This document shows positions 56,201 to 62,619 of a stretch of DNA of 64,000 nucleotides, piece by piece. Below the pieces are notes generated by a model. It saw nothing but the letters and a program-made list of their open reading frames with translations, made no database searches and was not told the origin of the DNA. The stretch spans positions 4,216,001 through 4,280,000 of the forward strand of contig NZ_CP129971.1 of the NCBI RefSeq assembly GCF_030503855.1, given 5' to 3'. A program made the translations under genes and the position numbers. Positions within the stretch are counted from its first letter, which is position 1; each line of letters opens with the position of its first letter. The DNA is from Marivirga salinae. Its GTDB lineage: Bacteria > Bacteroidota > Bacteroidia > Cytophagales > Cyclobacteriaceae.

Positions 56201-57881
56201 CACAGCAGATGGTAGTACCGGAACGCCAGTGGTAACTACAGAAACACCTGATGCAAACGGCTTAATTGCTATGACTGGTTTAGCAGCAGGTACTTATCAA
56301 GTGAAGGTAAATACTACAGCTAATATTGCAAATGAAGGAGCTTGTGATGCCAATCAAGCGGAAGTAACCATTGCCGCTCCAACGGCACCAAGCATTGTAA
56401 CAGATAATGTAACTTACGACTGGAATTGTGAGAGCGGAAGCATCTCAGGTATTACCCTAAGCGCAGGTTCAGCTGAGCTCAGTACTATTCAATATCAGTG
56501 GCAAGATGCACAAGGTGCTAATGTAGGTGAGCTTACTGCTTATAATGAACCGGAGATTGTTTTAGGTGATGTAGCAGCTGGCACTTATACCTTAAATATT
56601 AGTGTAGCAGAAGGGAATGAAATATGTGTAAATACGGCCAGTTTTGAATTAACAAATGATGGCTCTTGTAATCAACTTTCTGGCGAAACCTTAGCAAAGT
56701 TATGCACCCTTCATGCATCTCTCCCAGAATATGCTCAAGCAGCCTTAGGTTGGGACTGCTCTACTCAAAGCAACAAAGCTGAAGATTGGCCTAGGGCTAC
56801 CTTCGATGGCAATGGAAATGTTACAGCACTGGATCTAAGTAGTCTAGAATTAGAGGAATTACGAATTGAAGTATTTGAAAGCTTTCAGCAATTAGAAACT
56901 ATAAACGTTTCTGATAATAGGCTCACTTTTAAAGATCTAGAAGAATTGTCACCAGTGGTGAAAACCATAATTTCTACTAGCCAAGCGAATGTTGGTGATA
57001 GAATTGATGTGTCTTTCAACGAGGGAGAGGATGTTACTTTAAGTATTCCTAATGGAGTGACTGGTATTGACGGCATAGTTAAATGGTATTATTTTGTTTT
57101 AGGAGAATCTAGTAACGATAAGAAACCACTAGGTAATGGTCCAGAGATAACTATAGATAATCCTTCTAATGCGTTCAATGGTGCAACCGTTTTTGCTGAA
57201 ATAACCAATCCAGGCTTTCCTGATCTAACCATTCTTCGACAGGATATACGTTTATTTATGACTCAGCCAGCTGTAAGGGTAAATCCGTTCAAAATTAGAT
57301 TACGCATGGGGATGGCTGGATATTCAAGTCGGCCAGTAAACCGGATTACTATTTCTAATGGCAATGAGGTCCAAATTGATGGCGAGCCTTTAGTAGGGGC
57401 AAGGTTAAGTTTGAGAGATGTGGCCGCTGATGTATTTATTCAAACTGGTTTAACGGATGAAAATGGTGAGTTTGAATTGTTAGCTGAATATGGGAAAGCT
57501 TATGAGCTATACATCTTGTTGCCAGACCAATCTCAGCAATATATTATCGAAATTCCAGCAAATGATTCTGGTGAACTGCAAGTAGCAGGTCAAATAAATG
57601 CGGATGGAACCTTGGACGTAACGATAGAAAATGTCGTATTGAGCAATGATCAAGAATTGATTGAGGTACAAGTTTACCCTAACCCATTCTTAGATCAACT
57701 GATTGTAGATGTAGAAGGCCAGGCAAAATTAAAGGTATTTAATATGTCCGGGGTGCTACAATATGAAGAAACATTTGATAGACATACTACAGTAGATTTA
57801 TCTAATTTAGCCAAGGGCGTATATTTGTTAGAAATAAACAATGCCAAAGGCAAAGCGGTAAGTAGGGTTGTTAAGAGATAA
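53214..57881 (+). CDS. Giant T9SS adhesin with cadherin repeats
   Basis: A 1555-residue secreted protein. A signal peptide (ending SFGQ, residue 20) precedes a propeller-like region (about 25-295) with LSADGTKVYVIG-type repeats. One divergent and three nearly identical cadherin repeats follow (about 298-700), with the calcium motifs DxNDNxP and the DEDAG/DADAG signature. A GLUG-like right-handed helix region comes next (about 705-940), then cysteine-containing Ig/LRR-like modules. The T9SS type A sorting domain closes the protein (VYPNPFLDQLIVDVEG to SRVVKR, about 1480-1555). It is probably a calcium-dependent surface adhesin for surfaces or neighbours. Confidence 0.93.
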   Translation: MRKLSFILIFLFSLSLSFGQDVSTATFLREKGLFPDLSGPTGLAISSDGTKMFVSGNPVSGEGIALYDLSTAYDVTSAIRNTTVFLDISASGYSPVDIAFNSDGTRLFIMASKFDGVEYFEEILRYDLSTGFDLNTASFVTAFDVTTQEDFTTGIALSADGTKVYVIGKTNNTVLEYSMPTAYDLANASATGNTINVSTETTAPEAIRFSNDGSQLFVLYSENATALEIYVYNLSSPYTLTGASYAGTGASPALDFNRVWAQGMVFSGEDKMYLVGTNSTDAPIVEYDLTVPAGDTEPPVFTSLTTASFAENGTGVVYTAAASDATSVTYGLATGEDNDLFNINATNGELTFKSAPDFEAPADGNTDNDYKITITATDGINAASELSVNITVTNLNDNTPVINASQSFTVDENAAAATAVGTVAATDEDAGTTLSSWSITGGTGASVFSIDASTGQITVASGASIDFETTPSYTLTITVSDGANTSDAGTVNIAVNDLNDNTPVITASQSFTVDENAAAATAVGTVAATDADAGTTLSSWSITGGTGENLFSIDASTGQISVATGASIDFETTPSYTLTITVSDGTNTSDAGTVNIAVNDLNDNTPVITASQSFSIDENAAAGTVVGTVTATDADAETTYSNWSISDGTGLSVFSIDASTGQITVATGASIDFETTPSYTLTITVSDGANTAAPVAVAINVNDRFEYSGGKGTAEQPYLIGSAEDLIFLAANQGEWGLYFEQINDITLASDNSLASIISFTGGYDGAEHIIGNLQFSGGALFSTIEEGAYVQNLGLDINSSGSSGFVSENQGSINNCFVTGDIGFTLFGEGFCDINSGTITNSYSLVNLIGPDNAVAFVRNNSGTIVNCYYAGRIDNVLNASGFSASNSGSITNSYWDTTISGTTNSNGGEGKTTAEMQTQSTFVGWDFETVWKMDDYPVFIWQEIAPESCPVIASTTPVDESCAGLGGIDITLTLPQDEAGNAIIESHEVSITPITADGSTGTPVVTTETPDANGLIAMTGLAAGTYQVKVNTTANIANEGACDANQAEVTIAAPTAPSIVTDNVTYDWNCESGSISGITLSAGSAELSTIQYQWQDAQGANVGELTAYNEPEIVLGDVAAGTYTLNISVAEGNEICVNTASFELTNDGSCNQLSGETLAKLCTLHASLPEYAQAALGWDCSTQSNKAEDWPRATFDGNGNVTALDLSSLELEELRIEVFESFQQLETINVSDNRLTFKDLEELSPVVKTIISTSQANVGDRIDVSFNEGEDVTLSIPNGVTGIDGIVKWYYFVLGESSNDKKPLGNGPEITIDNPSNAFNGATVFAEITNPGFPDLTILRQDIRLFMTQPAVRVNPFKIRLRMGMAGYSSRPVNRITISNGNEVQIDGEPLVGARLSLRDVAADVFIQTGLTDENGEFELLAEYGKAYELYILLPDQSQQYIIEIPANDSGELQVAGQINADGTLDVTIENVVLSNDQELIEVQVYPNPFLDQLIVDVEGQAKLKVFNMSGVLQYEETFDRHTTVDLSNLAKGVYLLEINNAKGKAVSRVVKR
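54402..55328 (+). repeat. Three 309-bp tandem cadherin-repeat units
   Basis: Units start at 54402, 54711 and 55020 with the codons for DNTPVI, exactly 309 bases (103 codons) apart, and are highly similar at DNA level. Units 2 and 3 share long identical runs. The array can change copy number by slippage or recombination without breaking the frame. Confidence 0.9.
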
Positions 57882-57912
57882 AGCTCTAACAAACTATAAA
57901 ATACTACAAAAA

Positions 57913-57945
57913 GAAAAGGGCGGTCATAACTGCCTTTTTTTTACT
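57913..57945 (+). terminator. Terminator after the adhesin gene
   Basis: GGCGG and CTGCC arms (one G-U pair) with loop TCATAA and TTTTTTTT after. Position and T-run support it. Confidence 0.7.
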
Positions 57946-58036
57946 CAATTTTGAACATAAATCATTCGCAATTTATATGTTTTCGGTACGCTTGAATGTT
58001 CAAAAGGCTTGCTGTTTATTTATAAAGGGTAATTAC

Positions 58037-58353
58037 GGCTATACTTTAGACTAATATCGGTAATTCTCAGAAAGTTTGAGTGCCATTCAATACCATATCA
58101 GACAAGGTAATCTTTATCGGAAGTGTGTTTTTGACAAAGGCTATTTGGGAGAATACTCTGGTGGCTCATCAACTATATTAATTATGGCAATACAAAGTGG
58201 AATTGTCAAATCCACAGTAAATATGTAGGGTATATCTTTCTACAAATCTATAGATGGTTATTAAGCCATGAGATTGGCTTGTAAGAAAATTAAGAAGAAA
58301 AGCCGTAGTTCTTAACTACGGCTTTTTTATGTCCAATCGGCAAAGAAACTAGC
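58037..58353 (+). pseudogene. Decayed, internally deleted copy of the three-gene cassette
   Basis: This stretch aligns with both ends of the intact cassette at 60863-62652. The left part (to about 58262) matches its leader and the first 25 codons of the 253-residue protein. That copy starts MAIQSGIVKSTVNM then a TAG, and continues GISFYKSIDGY then TAA, against MARQNGIINFTGRMGG and VSFYKSKDGY in the intact gene. The right part (about 58270-58353) matches the final codons of the small basic-tailed gene (KKIKKKSRSS) and its terminator. About 1.5 kb between the two is missing. Confidence 0.85.
58301..58323 (+). terminator. Terminator of the decayed cassette
   Basis: Ten-base perfect arms AGCCGTAGTT and AACTACGGCT with loop CTT, followed by TTTTTAT. 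It is homologous to the terminator of the intact cassette at 62601-62619. Confidence 0.8.
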
Positions 58354-58650
58354 TTCATAAAAATAAATATATAATACTAATAATTAAATAAATTCACTTT
58401 TAATGTACTTTAATAATAATATATATTATTAAAACTGTATATTTATATGATATATAGTCATATGTTTATATCTGAATTTACAGTGATACTTGAAAATTTA
58501 AATATTATTTATGTTTTGAAGTGATTTATACAATGTTATAGCGCTTAAAAAGGGGGTGAAATTATCAGTAGAAAAACAGGAATGCTAGTAAAAATGAGTA
58601 CAAATATTTATCAGTAATTAAATTAAGTTTAACAAAATAAATTTCCAAAA

Positions 58651-59907
58651 ATGAAAAAAATATCAATACTTTTAGCCCCGATGCTGGCGATACTATTTAC
58701 CTTCCAAGCCTGCAACGAATAAGATGAAGCACCTGCACCGATAATTTCCGGATTATCACCTTCTGAGTTTACTCTGGCATCAGGTGATACGGAAACCCTC
58801 ATTATTTCAGGTTCCAATTTTGGTACCGATCAATCGTCAGTGACAGTAGCTTTGGATGGTACAAACTTGACAGTGCAAAGTGTGACCGATACCAGAATAG
58901 AGGCAGACGTAACTGCGAGCGCTAGCAGTGGTACAGTAACTGTAATAGTAAATGGGAAGACAACTACCAGCAGCCAGTTGGTAACCATCAATCAGCCACC
59001 GGTAATCAGTGACTTTACCCCAAAAAGTGGAGCTGTCGACACGGAAGTAACAATCAACGGAAGTAATTTCACCGCTGATGCAACAGTTACTTTTACTAAT
59101 AATCATGAAGCCAATGTAGAATTTGTATCAGCCAGTGAATTGAAAGCAATTGTACCGCAGAATGCGGTAACAGGGAAAATTAAGGTAACGGCTTTGGGGA
59201 TAGCAGTAGAAACAAAAGAAAATTTTGTAGTGGATGCAGAAGAAGAAGAAGAAGAAGAAGAAACCCCCAGCGAACCATTTATTGATTCTCGCGATGGAAA
59301 AGAGTATCATACAATAACCATTGGAGACCAAGTATGGATGGCCGAAAACCTTGCATACTTACCAAGTGTAAATCAAGTTGCCGATGGTTCTGAAGATGCA
59401 GCGGGTGCTTATTATTATGTATACGGTTATGACGGCACAGATGTAAATGAAGCCAAAGCAACAGACAATTATGTAACCTTCGGTGTTTTATACAATTGGA
59501 GTGCCGCTATGAATGGCTCGGAAAGCAGCAGTGGCAACCCAAGCGGAACACAAGGTGTTTGTCCTGAAGGTTGGCATTTACCTAGTGATAGTGAATGGAG
59601 ACAATTAAAAACTTACCTAGGTGGATCAAGTGTTGCCGGTGGCAAACTTAAAGAAACCGGAACAACCCATTGGAAAAGTCCAAATACTGGAGCAACTAAC
59701 GAAACTGGATTCACAGCTCTACCAGGAGGCTTCCGTGTCGATTATGGAATGTTCCTCAACGTTGAAAGCGTTGGTTACTGGTGGAGTGCCAGAGAGGACG
59801 GTGGTTCGACTGCCTGGTACCATGACATAGACTACGATGAGACCAGCGTAGATAGGAACCTCAGCTATAAGGAGTTTGGGTTTTGTGTCCGTTGCGTGAA
59901 GGATTAA
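58651..59907 (+). pseudogene. IPT/TIG plus FISUMP lipoprotein gene, broken by one stop
   Basis: A frame of 418 codons reads continuously except for TAA at 58720-58722 (codon 24). The start gives a lipoprotein signal (lipobox FQAC, Cys21), directly followed by the stop and then DEAPAPIISGLSPSEF. Two IPT/TIG-like domains follow (about 28-105 and 110-190), a glutamate run, and a FISUMP domain (about 205-418; ITIGDQVWMAENLAYLP, FGVLYNWSAAM, CPEGWHLPSDSEWRQL). Such lipoproteins are surface-exposed. Because only one base change separates it from an intact gene, the break may be recent, or may be a sequencing error. Confidence 0.85.
59240..59265 (+). repeat. GAA trinucleotide run
   Basis: Eight consecutive GAA codons in the linker between the IPT/TIG and FISUMP domains of the broken lipoprotein gene. 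Changes in copy number would keep the frame. Confidence 0.7.
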
Positions 59908-59923
59908 TTTAATCATTTGATAT

Positions 59924-59986
59924 GGGAATATCTCATAAACTGTGTAAGTTCTAAAATAGGGCTAAATCAGTTTATGAGCTATTCCC
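59924..59986. mobile_element. 63-bp IS256-like miniature inverted repeat
   Basis: The arms, GGGAATATCTCATAAACTG and its inverted partner (one mismatch, T/G), are 19 bases each and lie 25 bases apart. The inner left end, TGTGTAAGTT, is typical of IS256-family termini. No transposase fits inside, so it is a non-autonomous or collapsed element. I found no clear 8-9 base target duplication. Confidence 0.6.
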
Positions 59987-60035
59987 TATTTTGTTTTCTA
60001 AACAAAAGTCCTTTATCTCTGGGTTATCGGGGTAA

Positions 60036-60336
60036 TCAAGCACTCATGTATTTTGATAATAGTTTATCTGAAATTTCTGAATACTTCAAAAGGTTTTGAA
60101 TATAGATTTATAACTTCATTCTTTTGATATGTAACTCGATTTTTCTGGCTTGTGAATAATCCTCTCATTTTATTGTGTAGTATAACCTCCAGTCATCTGT
60201 TTTCTGAGTGAAGTTTAATTCACTAAAATTCTTTTCCAAATGATTTTTCAATCGCTCTTCCACAGTCAAGATGGTAATTCCAGTATAAAACCTATCTAAT
60301 TATTCTGAATAATAGTATGTAAACGAATGCTTCCAT
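60036..60336 (-). pseudogene. Decayed GIY-YIG nuclease gene
   Basis: Reading leftwards from ATG at 60336 gives MEAFVYIL, then one extra base, then YSE-stop-LDRFYTGIT, ILTVEERLKNHLEKNFSELN, FTQKTDDWRLYYTIK-stop-EDYSQARKIELHIKRMK, then IYIQNLLKYSEISDKLLSKY. This is the 80-100 residue GIY-YIG family common in Bacteroidota, with one +1 frameshift and at least three stop codons. It cannot make a product. It ends the old chromosomal side of the tRNA scar. Confidence 0.8.
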
Positions 60337-60340
60337 AACG

Positions 60341-60393
60341 AAAAAAGCCCCAGAATTACTTCTGAGGCTTGATTTCGTGGGCCCACCTGGGCT
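60341..60393 (-). other. tRNA 3' end plus terminator: attachment-site scar
   Basis: On the minus strand AGCCCAGGTGGGCCCA (60393-60378) matches the T-arm and acceptor 3' side of a GGGCCCA-type tRNA, of the kind I recall for tRNA-Met/Ile2 (CAU) in Bacteroidota. It is followed by an imperfect 11-bp hairpin (60345-60370) and TTTTTT, a normal tRNA terminator. There is no tRNA body upstream. This is the usual mark of integration at a tRNA gene. Confidence 0.65.
60345..60370 (-). terminator. Terminator following the tRNA fragment
   Basis: AAGCCCCAGAA and TTCTGAGGCTT pair with one mismatch around TTAC. The minus-strand T-run TTTTTT follows. Confidence 0.75.
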
Positions 60394-60411
60394 ACACTAA
60401 AACCTTATTAA

Positions 60412-60428
60412 TATCTGATATTCAGATA
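60412..60428. repeat. Inverted repeat beside the tRNA fragment
   Basis: TATCTGA and TCAGATA separated by TAT, 19 bases from the end of the tRNA-like sequence on the element side. It could be a recombinase arm or core-binding site. Confidence 0.45.
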
Positions 60429-60622
60429 CTTGTGATTTTATTGATTTAAAAGGGCACGAATAGGGCACTAAAAATTTAATCGTTTTTGTCGCCAAATATC
60501 GGCTCTTATTGAAGCTAAAACTGCCAAAGAACTTTTCTTTGATATGTTAAATATACACAAAAAAGGGCAAATTTTATGAATAAAAGGCGGGAAATTTCTG
60601 GATTAGAACCTAAAAATTTGGC

Positions 60623-60820
60623 TTAATCTGTGAGGTATTCTTGGACTGTTTCAGCATCTATTCCAGTGTAATCTGAGAACTCGGAAACAGTAATAAGCTG
60701 ATGTTTCTCTTTTCCTTTTTGCTCTCTTATACGTTCTAATATTCGTCTTCCAGTGCGCTCGCTCTTACCTGTTATCCGCTGGATGTCCTTTGGGTATATG
60801 ATGGTTCTTTTCAATATCAT
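60623..60820 (-). CDS. Small helix-turn-helix protein, excisionase-like
   Basis: A 65-residue basic protein. KDIQRITGKSERTGRRILERIRE (about 11-33) fits a winged-helix/MerR-like DNA-binding helix pair, and VSEFSDYTGIDAETVQEYL follows as a second unit. Similar small proteins are widespread in Bacteroidota next to mobile elements, and I do not know a proven function. Three 11-bp iterons sit 6 bases upstream of its start and may be its own operator. It is divergent from the cassette and lies close to the tRNA scar. Confidence 0.75.
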   Translation of the reverse strand: MILKRTIIYPKDIQRITGKSERTGRRILERIREQKGKEKHQLITVSEFSDYTGIDAETVQEYLTD

Positions 60821-60826
60821 CTCTCC

Positions 60827-60859
60827 ATACTTTACTGATACTTTATCTATACTTTATCC
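60827..60859 (-). promoter_or_regulatory. Three 11-bp iterons upstream of the HTH gene
   Basis: Plus-strand units ATACTTTACTG, ATACTTTATCT and ATACTTTATCC are immediately adjacent, each 11 bases, so they are in helical phase. The common minus-strand core is (A/G)(A/T)(T/G)AAAGTAT. They end six bases before the start codon, which suits an autoregulatory operator or a recombination-directionality site. Confidence 0.7.
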
Positions 60860-61011
60860 TTGGCTTTTATATACTCTAATATAGCTAATTTTTAGAAAGC
60901 TTGATTGTCATATTTTGCCAATGTAGTCAACACGACCTTTTGCGGAAGTCAGTTTTTGACAAACGCACATTTGAGGAATACTTTGGTGGCTCATCAAATA
61001 TATTTTCAATT

Positions 61012-61773
61012 ATGGCAAGACAAAATGGAATTATCAATTTTACAGGTAGAATGGGCGGAGTGTCTTTTTACAAGTCCAAGGATGGTTATTTAGCAAGGAA
61101 ATCCGAAGGAGTTTCAAAAGAAACTATTAAAAATGATCCAGCTTTTCAGAGAACTAGGGAAAATGGTTCTGAATTTGGAAGAGCTGGTAAAGCTGGAAGG
61201 CTTTTGAGAACCTCTGTTCGACCATTGCTTTTGAAAGCTGCAGATAGTCGGGTGACCAGTAGAATGACTCGAGAAATGGTGAAGGTCGTGAAAAGCGATA
61301 CCTCCAACGCTAGAGGGGCCAGGACGGCTGTTGATGGAGACATTGAATTATTAAGAGGGTTTGAGTTCAATCAAAGTGGAAAGCTGAATGCTACCATGTA
61401 TGCGCCTTTTACGGCTGCTATTGATCGAGCAACTGGCGAAGCAACTGTGGAGATTCCTAGCTTTATTCCTCAGAATACTTTTGCTGCTCCTGGAGGTGCT
61501 ACTCACATGCGTTTAGTGGCCGCTGCAAGTAAAGTGGATTTTGCAGAGGAAACTTTCAATCTTGATACAGATGAAAGCAGTGAAATTGCTATTGGTCCAC
61601 AAACTGAAGCTGCCATTACTTTAACAGCTACTCTTCCTACTGGAGGACAAGAGCCAATCTTTTTGCTGTTTGGAGTTGAATTTCTTCAAGAAGTGAATGG
61701 GACAATGTATCCGCTTAAAAATGGTGCATTTAACTCACTGGCATTGGTTGAGATCGAAAATGACGCTAAATAA
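61012..61773 (+). CDS. Uncharacterised 253-residue protein, cassette gene 1
   Basis: A protein I cannot assign to a named function. The ATG at 61012 is used because the decayed copy conserves the sequence from that methionine (MAxQxGI); the frame also runs open to a TTG at 60901. Features are a basic N-terminal region (about 1-90, KSKDGYLARKSEGVSKETI, FQRTRENGSEFGRAGKAGRLLRT), then a strand-rich C-terminal half (LNATMYAPFTAAIDRATGE, VEIPSFIPQNTF, EAAITLTATLPTGG). There is no signal peptide or membrane span. It is the first gene of a cassette with DUF5675 and small membrane proteins; similar proteins occur in other Bacteroidota as far as I recall. Confidence 0.8.
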   Translation: MARQNGIINFTGRMGGVSFYKSKDGYLARKSEGVSKETIKNDPAFQRTRENGSEFGRAGKAGRLLRTSVRPLLLKAADSRVTSRMTREMVKVVKSDTSNARGARTAVDGDIELLRGFEFNQSGKLNATMYAPFTAAIDRATGEATVEIPSFIPQNTFAAPGGATHMRLVAAASKVDFAEETFNLDTDESSEIAIGPQTEAAITLTATLPTGGQEPIFLLFGVEFLQEVNGTMYPLKNGAFNSLALVEIENDAK

Positions 61774-61781
61774 TATTTATA

Positions 61782-62444
61782 ATGGAGTTTGAATTAAAGC
61801 GAACCTATAGATCAAGCGGAACTAATGGAGCTCTTTGGTATGATGGAACTTTGATCTGTCATACCATTGAACTTCCTTGGAAGGATAATGAAGCAAATAT
61901 CAGTTGCATTCCTGAAGGGAGATACCTTTTGGAAAAGAGGATTACACATGAAAGAGGATTTCACCTGATATTGAAAAGTGTTCCTGGTAGGAGTTGGATT
62001 TTAATCCATGCTGCGAATGATGCCCAGACAGAATTGGAAGGCTGCATTGCACCAGTCTCGGAGCTAACAGGTATTGGAAAAGGAATCCGATCGAGTGAAG
62101 CCATGGACAAGCTTTTGGAAGTCTTTGAAGAGGCTCAAGAGAACCAGAATCATATTTACATCACTATTAAAGAGAAATCAGCTATGAATATTTTAGAAAG
62201 GGTTAAGAAGCCCACTCCTAAGTTGTTTAGAAAATTGCGGACAGTCGGTTTAATATTGGCTGCTGCTGGAGGTGCTATTTTGGGAGCACCAATCACATTG
62301 CCAGCTGGCTTGATCACGGTTGCAGGATATTTGACCGTTGGTGCCAGTGTCCTGACAGCAGTTAGTCAGGTGACGGTGGATGATGAGGTGAAAATTCCTC
62401 CACTTCCTGAGGTGAAAAACAAGGGGGATGCAAGTCCACGGTAA
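61782..62444 (+). CDS. DUF5675 protein with holin-like C-terminal tail, cassette gene 2
   Basis: A 220-residue two-part protein. Residues about 1-130 are a DUF5675 domain (FELKRTYRSSGTNGALWYDG, CIPEGRYLL, VPGRSWILIHAAN and EGCIAPVSELTG). The IHxxN...GCI pattern recalls the His and Cys of L,D-transpeptidases, which is inference. Residues about 143-200 add two hydrophobic stretches (TVGLILAAAGGAIL, AGLITVAGYLTVGASVL) after a basic stretch, resembling a small holin. It begins eight bases after gene 1 and ends 17 bases inside gene 3. A role in wall cutting or lysis is plausible. Confidence 0.85.
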   Translation: MEFELKRTYRSSGTNGALWYDGTLICHTIELPWKDNEANISCIPEGRYLLEKRITHERGFHLILKSVPGRSWILIHAANDAQTELEGCIAPVSELTGIGKGIRSSEAMDKLLEVFEEAQENQNHIYITIKEKSAMNILERVKKPTPKLFRKLRTVGLILAAAGGAILGAPITLPAGLITVAGYLTVGASVLTAVSQVTVDDEVKIPPLPEVKNKGDASPR

Positions 62445-62613
62445 GGCAGGCACAGCTGGCGGAACACTGCTCACCGTGCTAGTCAATCTGCAAACAGCTG
62501 ATATCGTCAAGACTTGCATTTTGGCAGCTGTGGGAGCATTAGTTAGTTTTTGTATGTCATTGGCCATGAAATGGGTGGTCAAGAAAATCAAGAAGAAAAG
62601 CCGTAGTTCATAG
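62428..62613 (+). CDS. 61-residue single-span basic-tailed protein, cassette gene 3
   Basis: A small membrane protein: MQVHGKAGTAGGTLLTVLVNL, then a span (about 29-48, IVKTCILAAVGALVSFCMSL) and a very basic end KKIKKKSRSS. It overlaps gene 2 by 17 bases in another frame. Size, one span and positive tail are like a class III-type holin or a spanin-like partner. The tail KKIKKKSRSS is exactly conserved in the decayed copy at 58037-58353, evidence that this frame was selected. Its stop codon lies in the loop of the terminator hairpin. Confidence 0.75.
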   Translation: MQVHGKAGTAGGTLLTVLVNLQTADIVKTCILAAVGALVSFCMSLAMKWVVKKIKKKSRSS

Positions 62614-62619
62614 CTACGG
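62601..62619 (+). terminator. Terminator of the intact cassette
   Basis: CCGTAG and CTACGG arms, loop TTCATAG (which contains the gene 3 stop codon), and TTTTTTTT after. The same hairpin, with changed bases, closes the decayed copy. Confidence 0.88.

Noticed and set aside
59917-60099. A 60-codon frame on the plus strand.
   Set aside because: It runs through the 63-bp inverted repeat and then lies antisense to the decayed GIY-YIG gene, so it is a chance frame.
60341-60393. A complete tRNA gene.
   Set aside because: Only the last 16 bases of the T-arm and acceptor side are present; there is no D-arm, anticodon arm or 5' acceptor strand.
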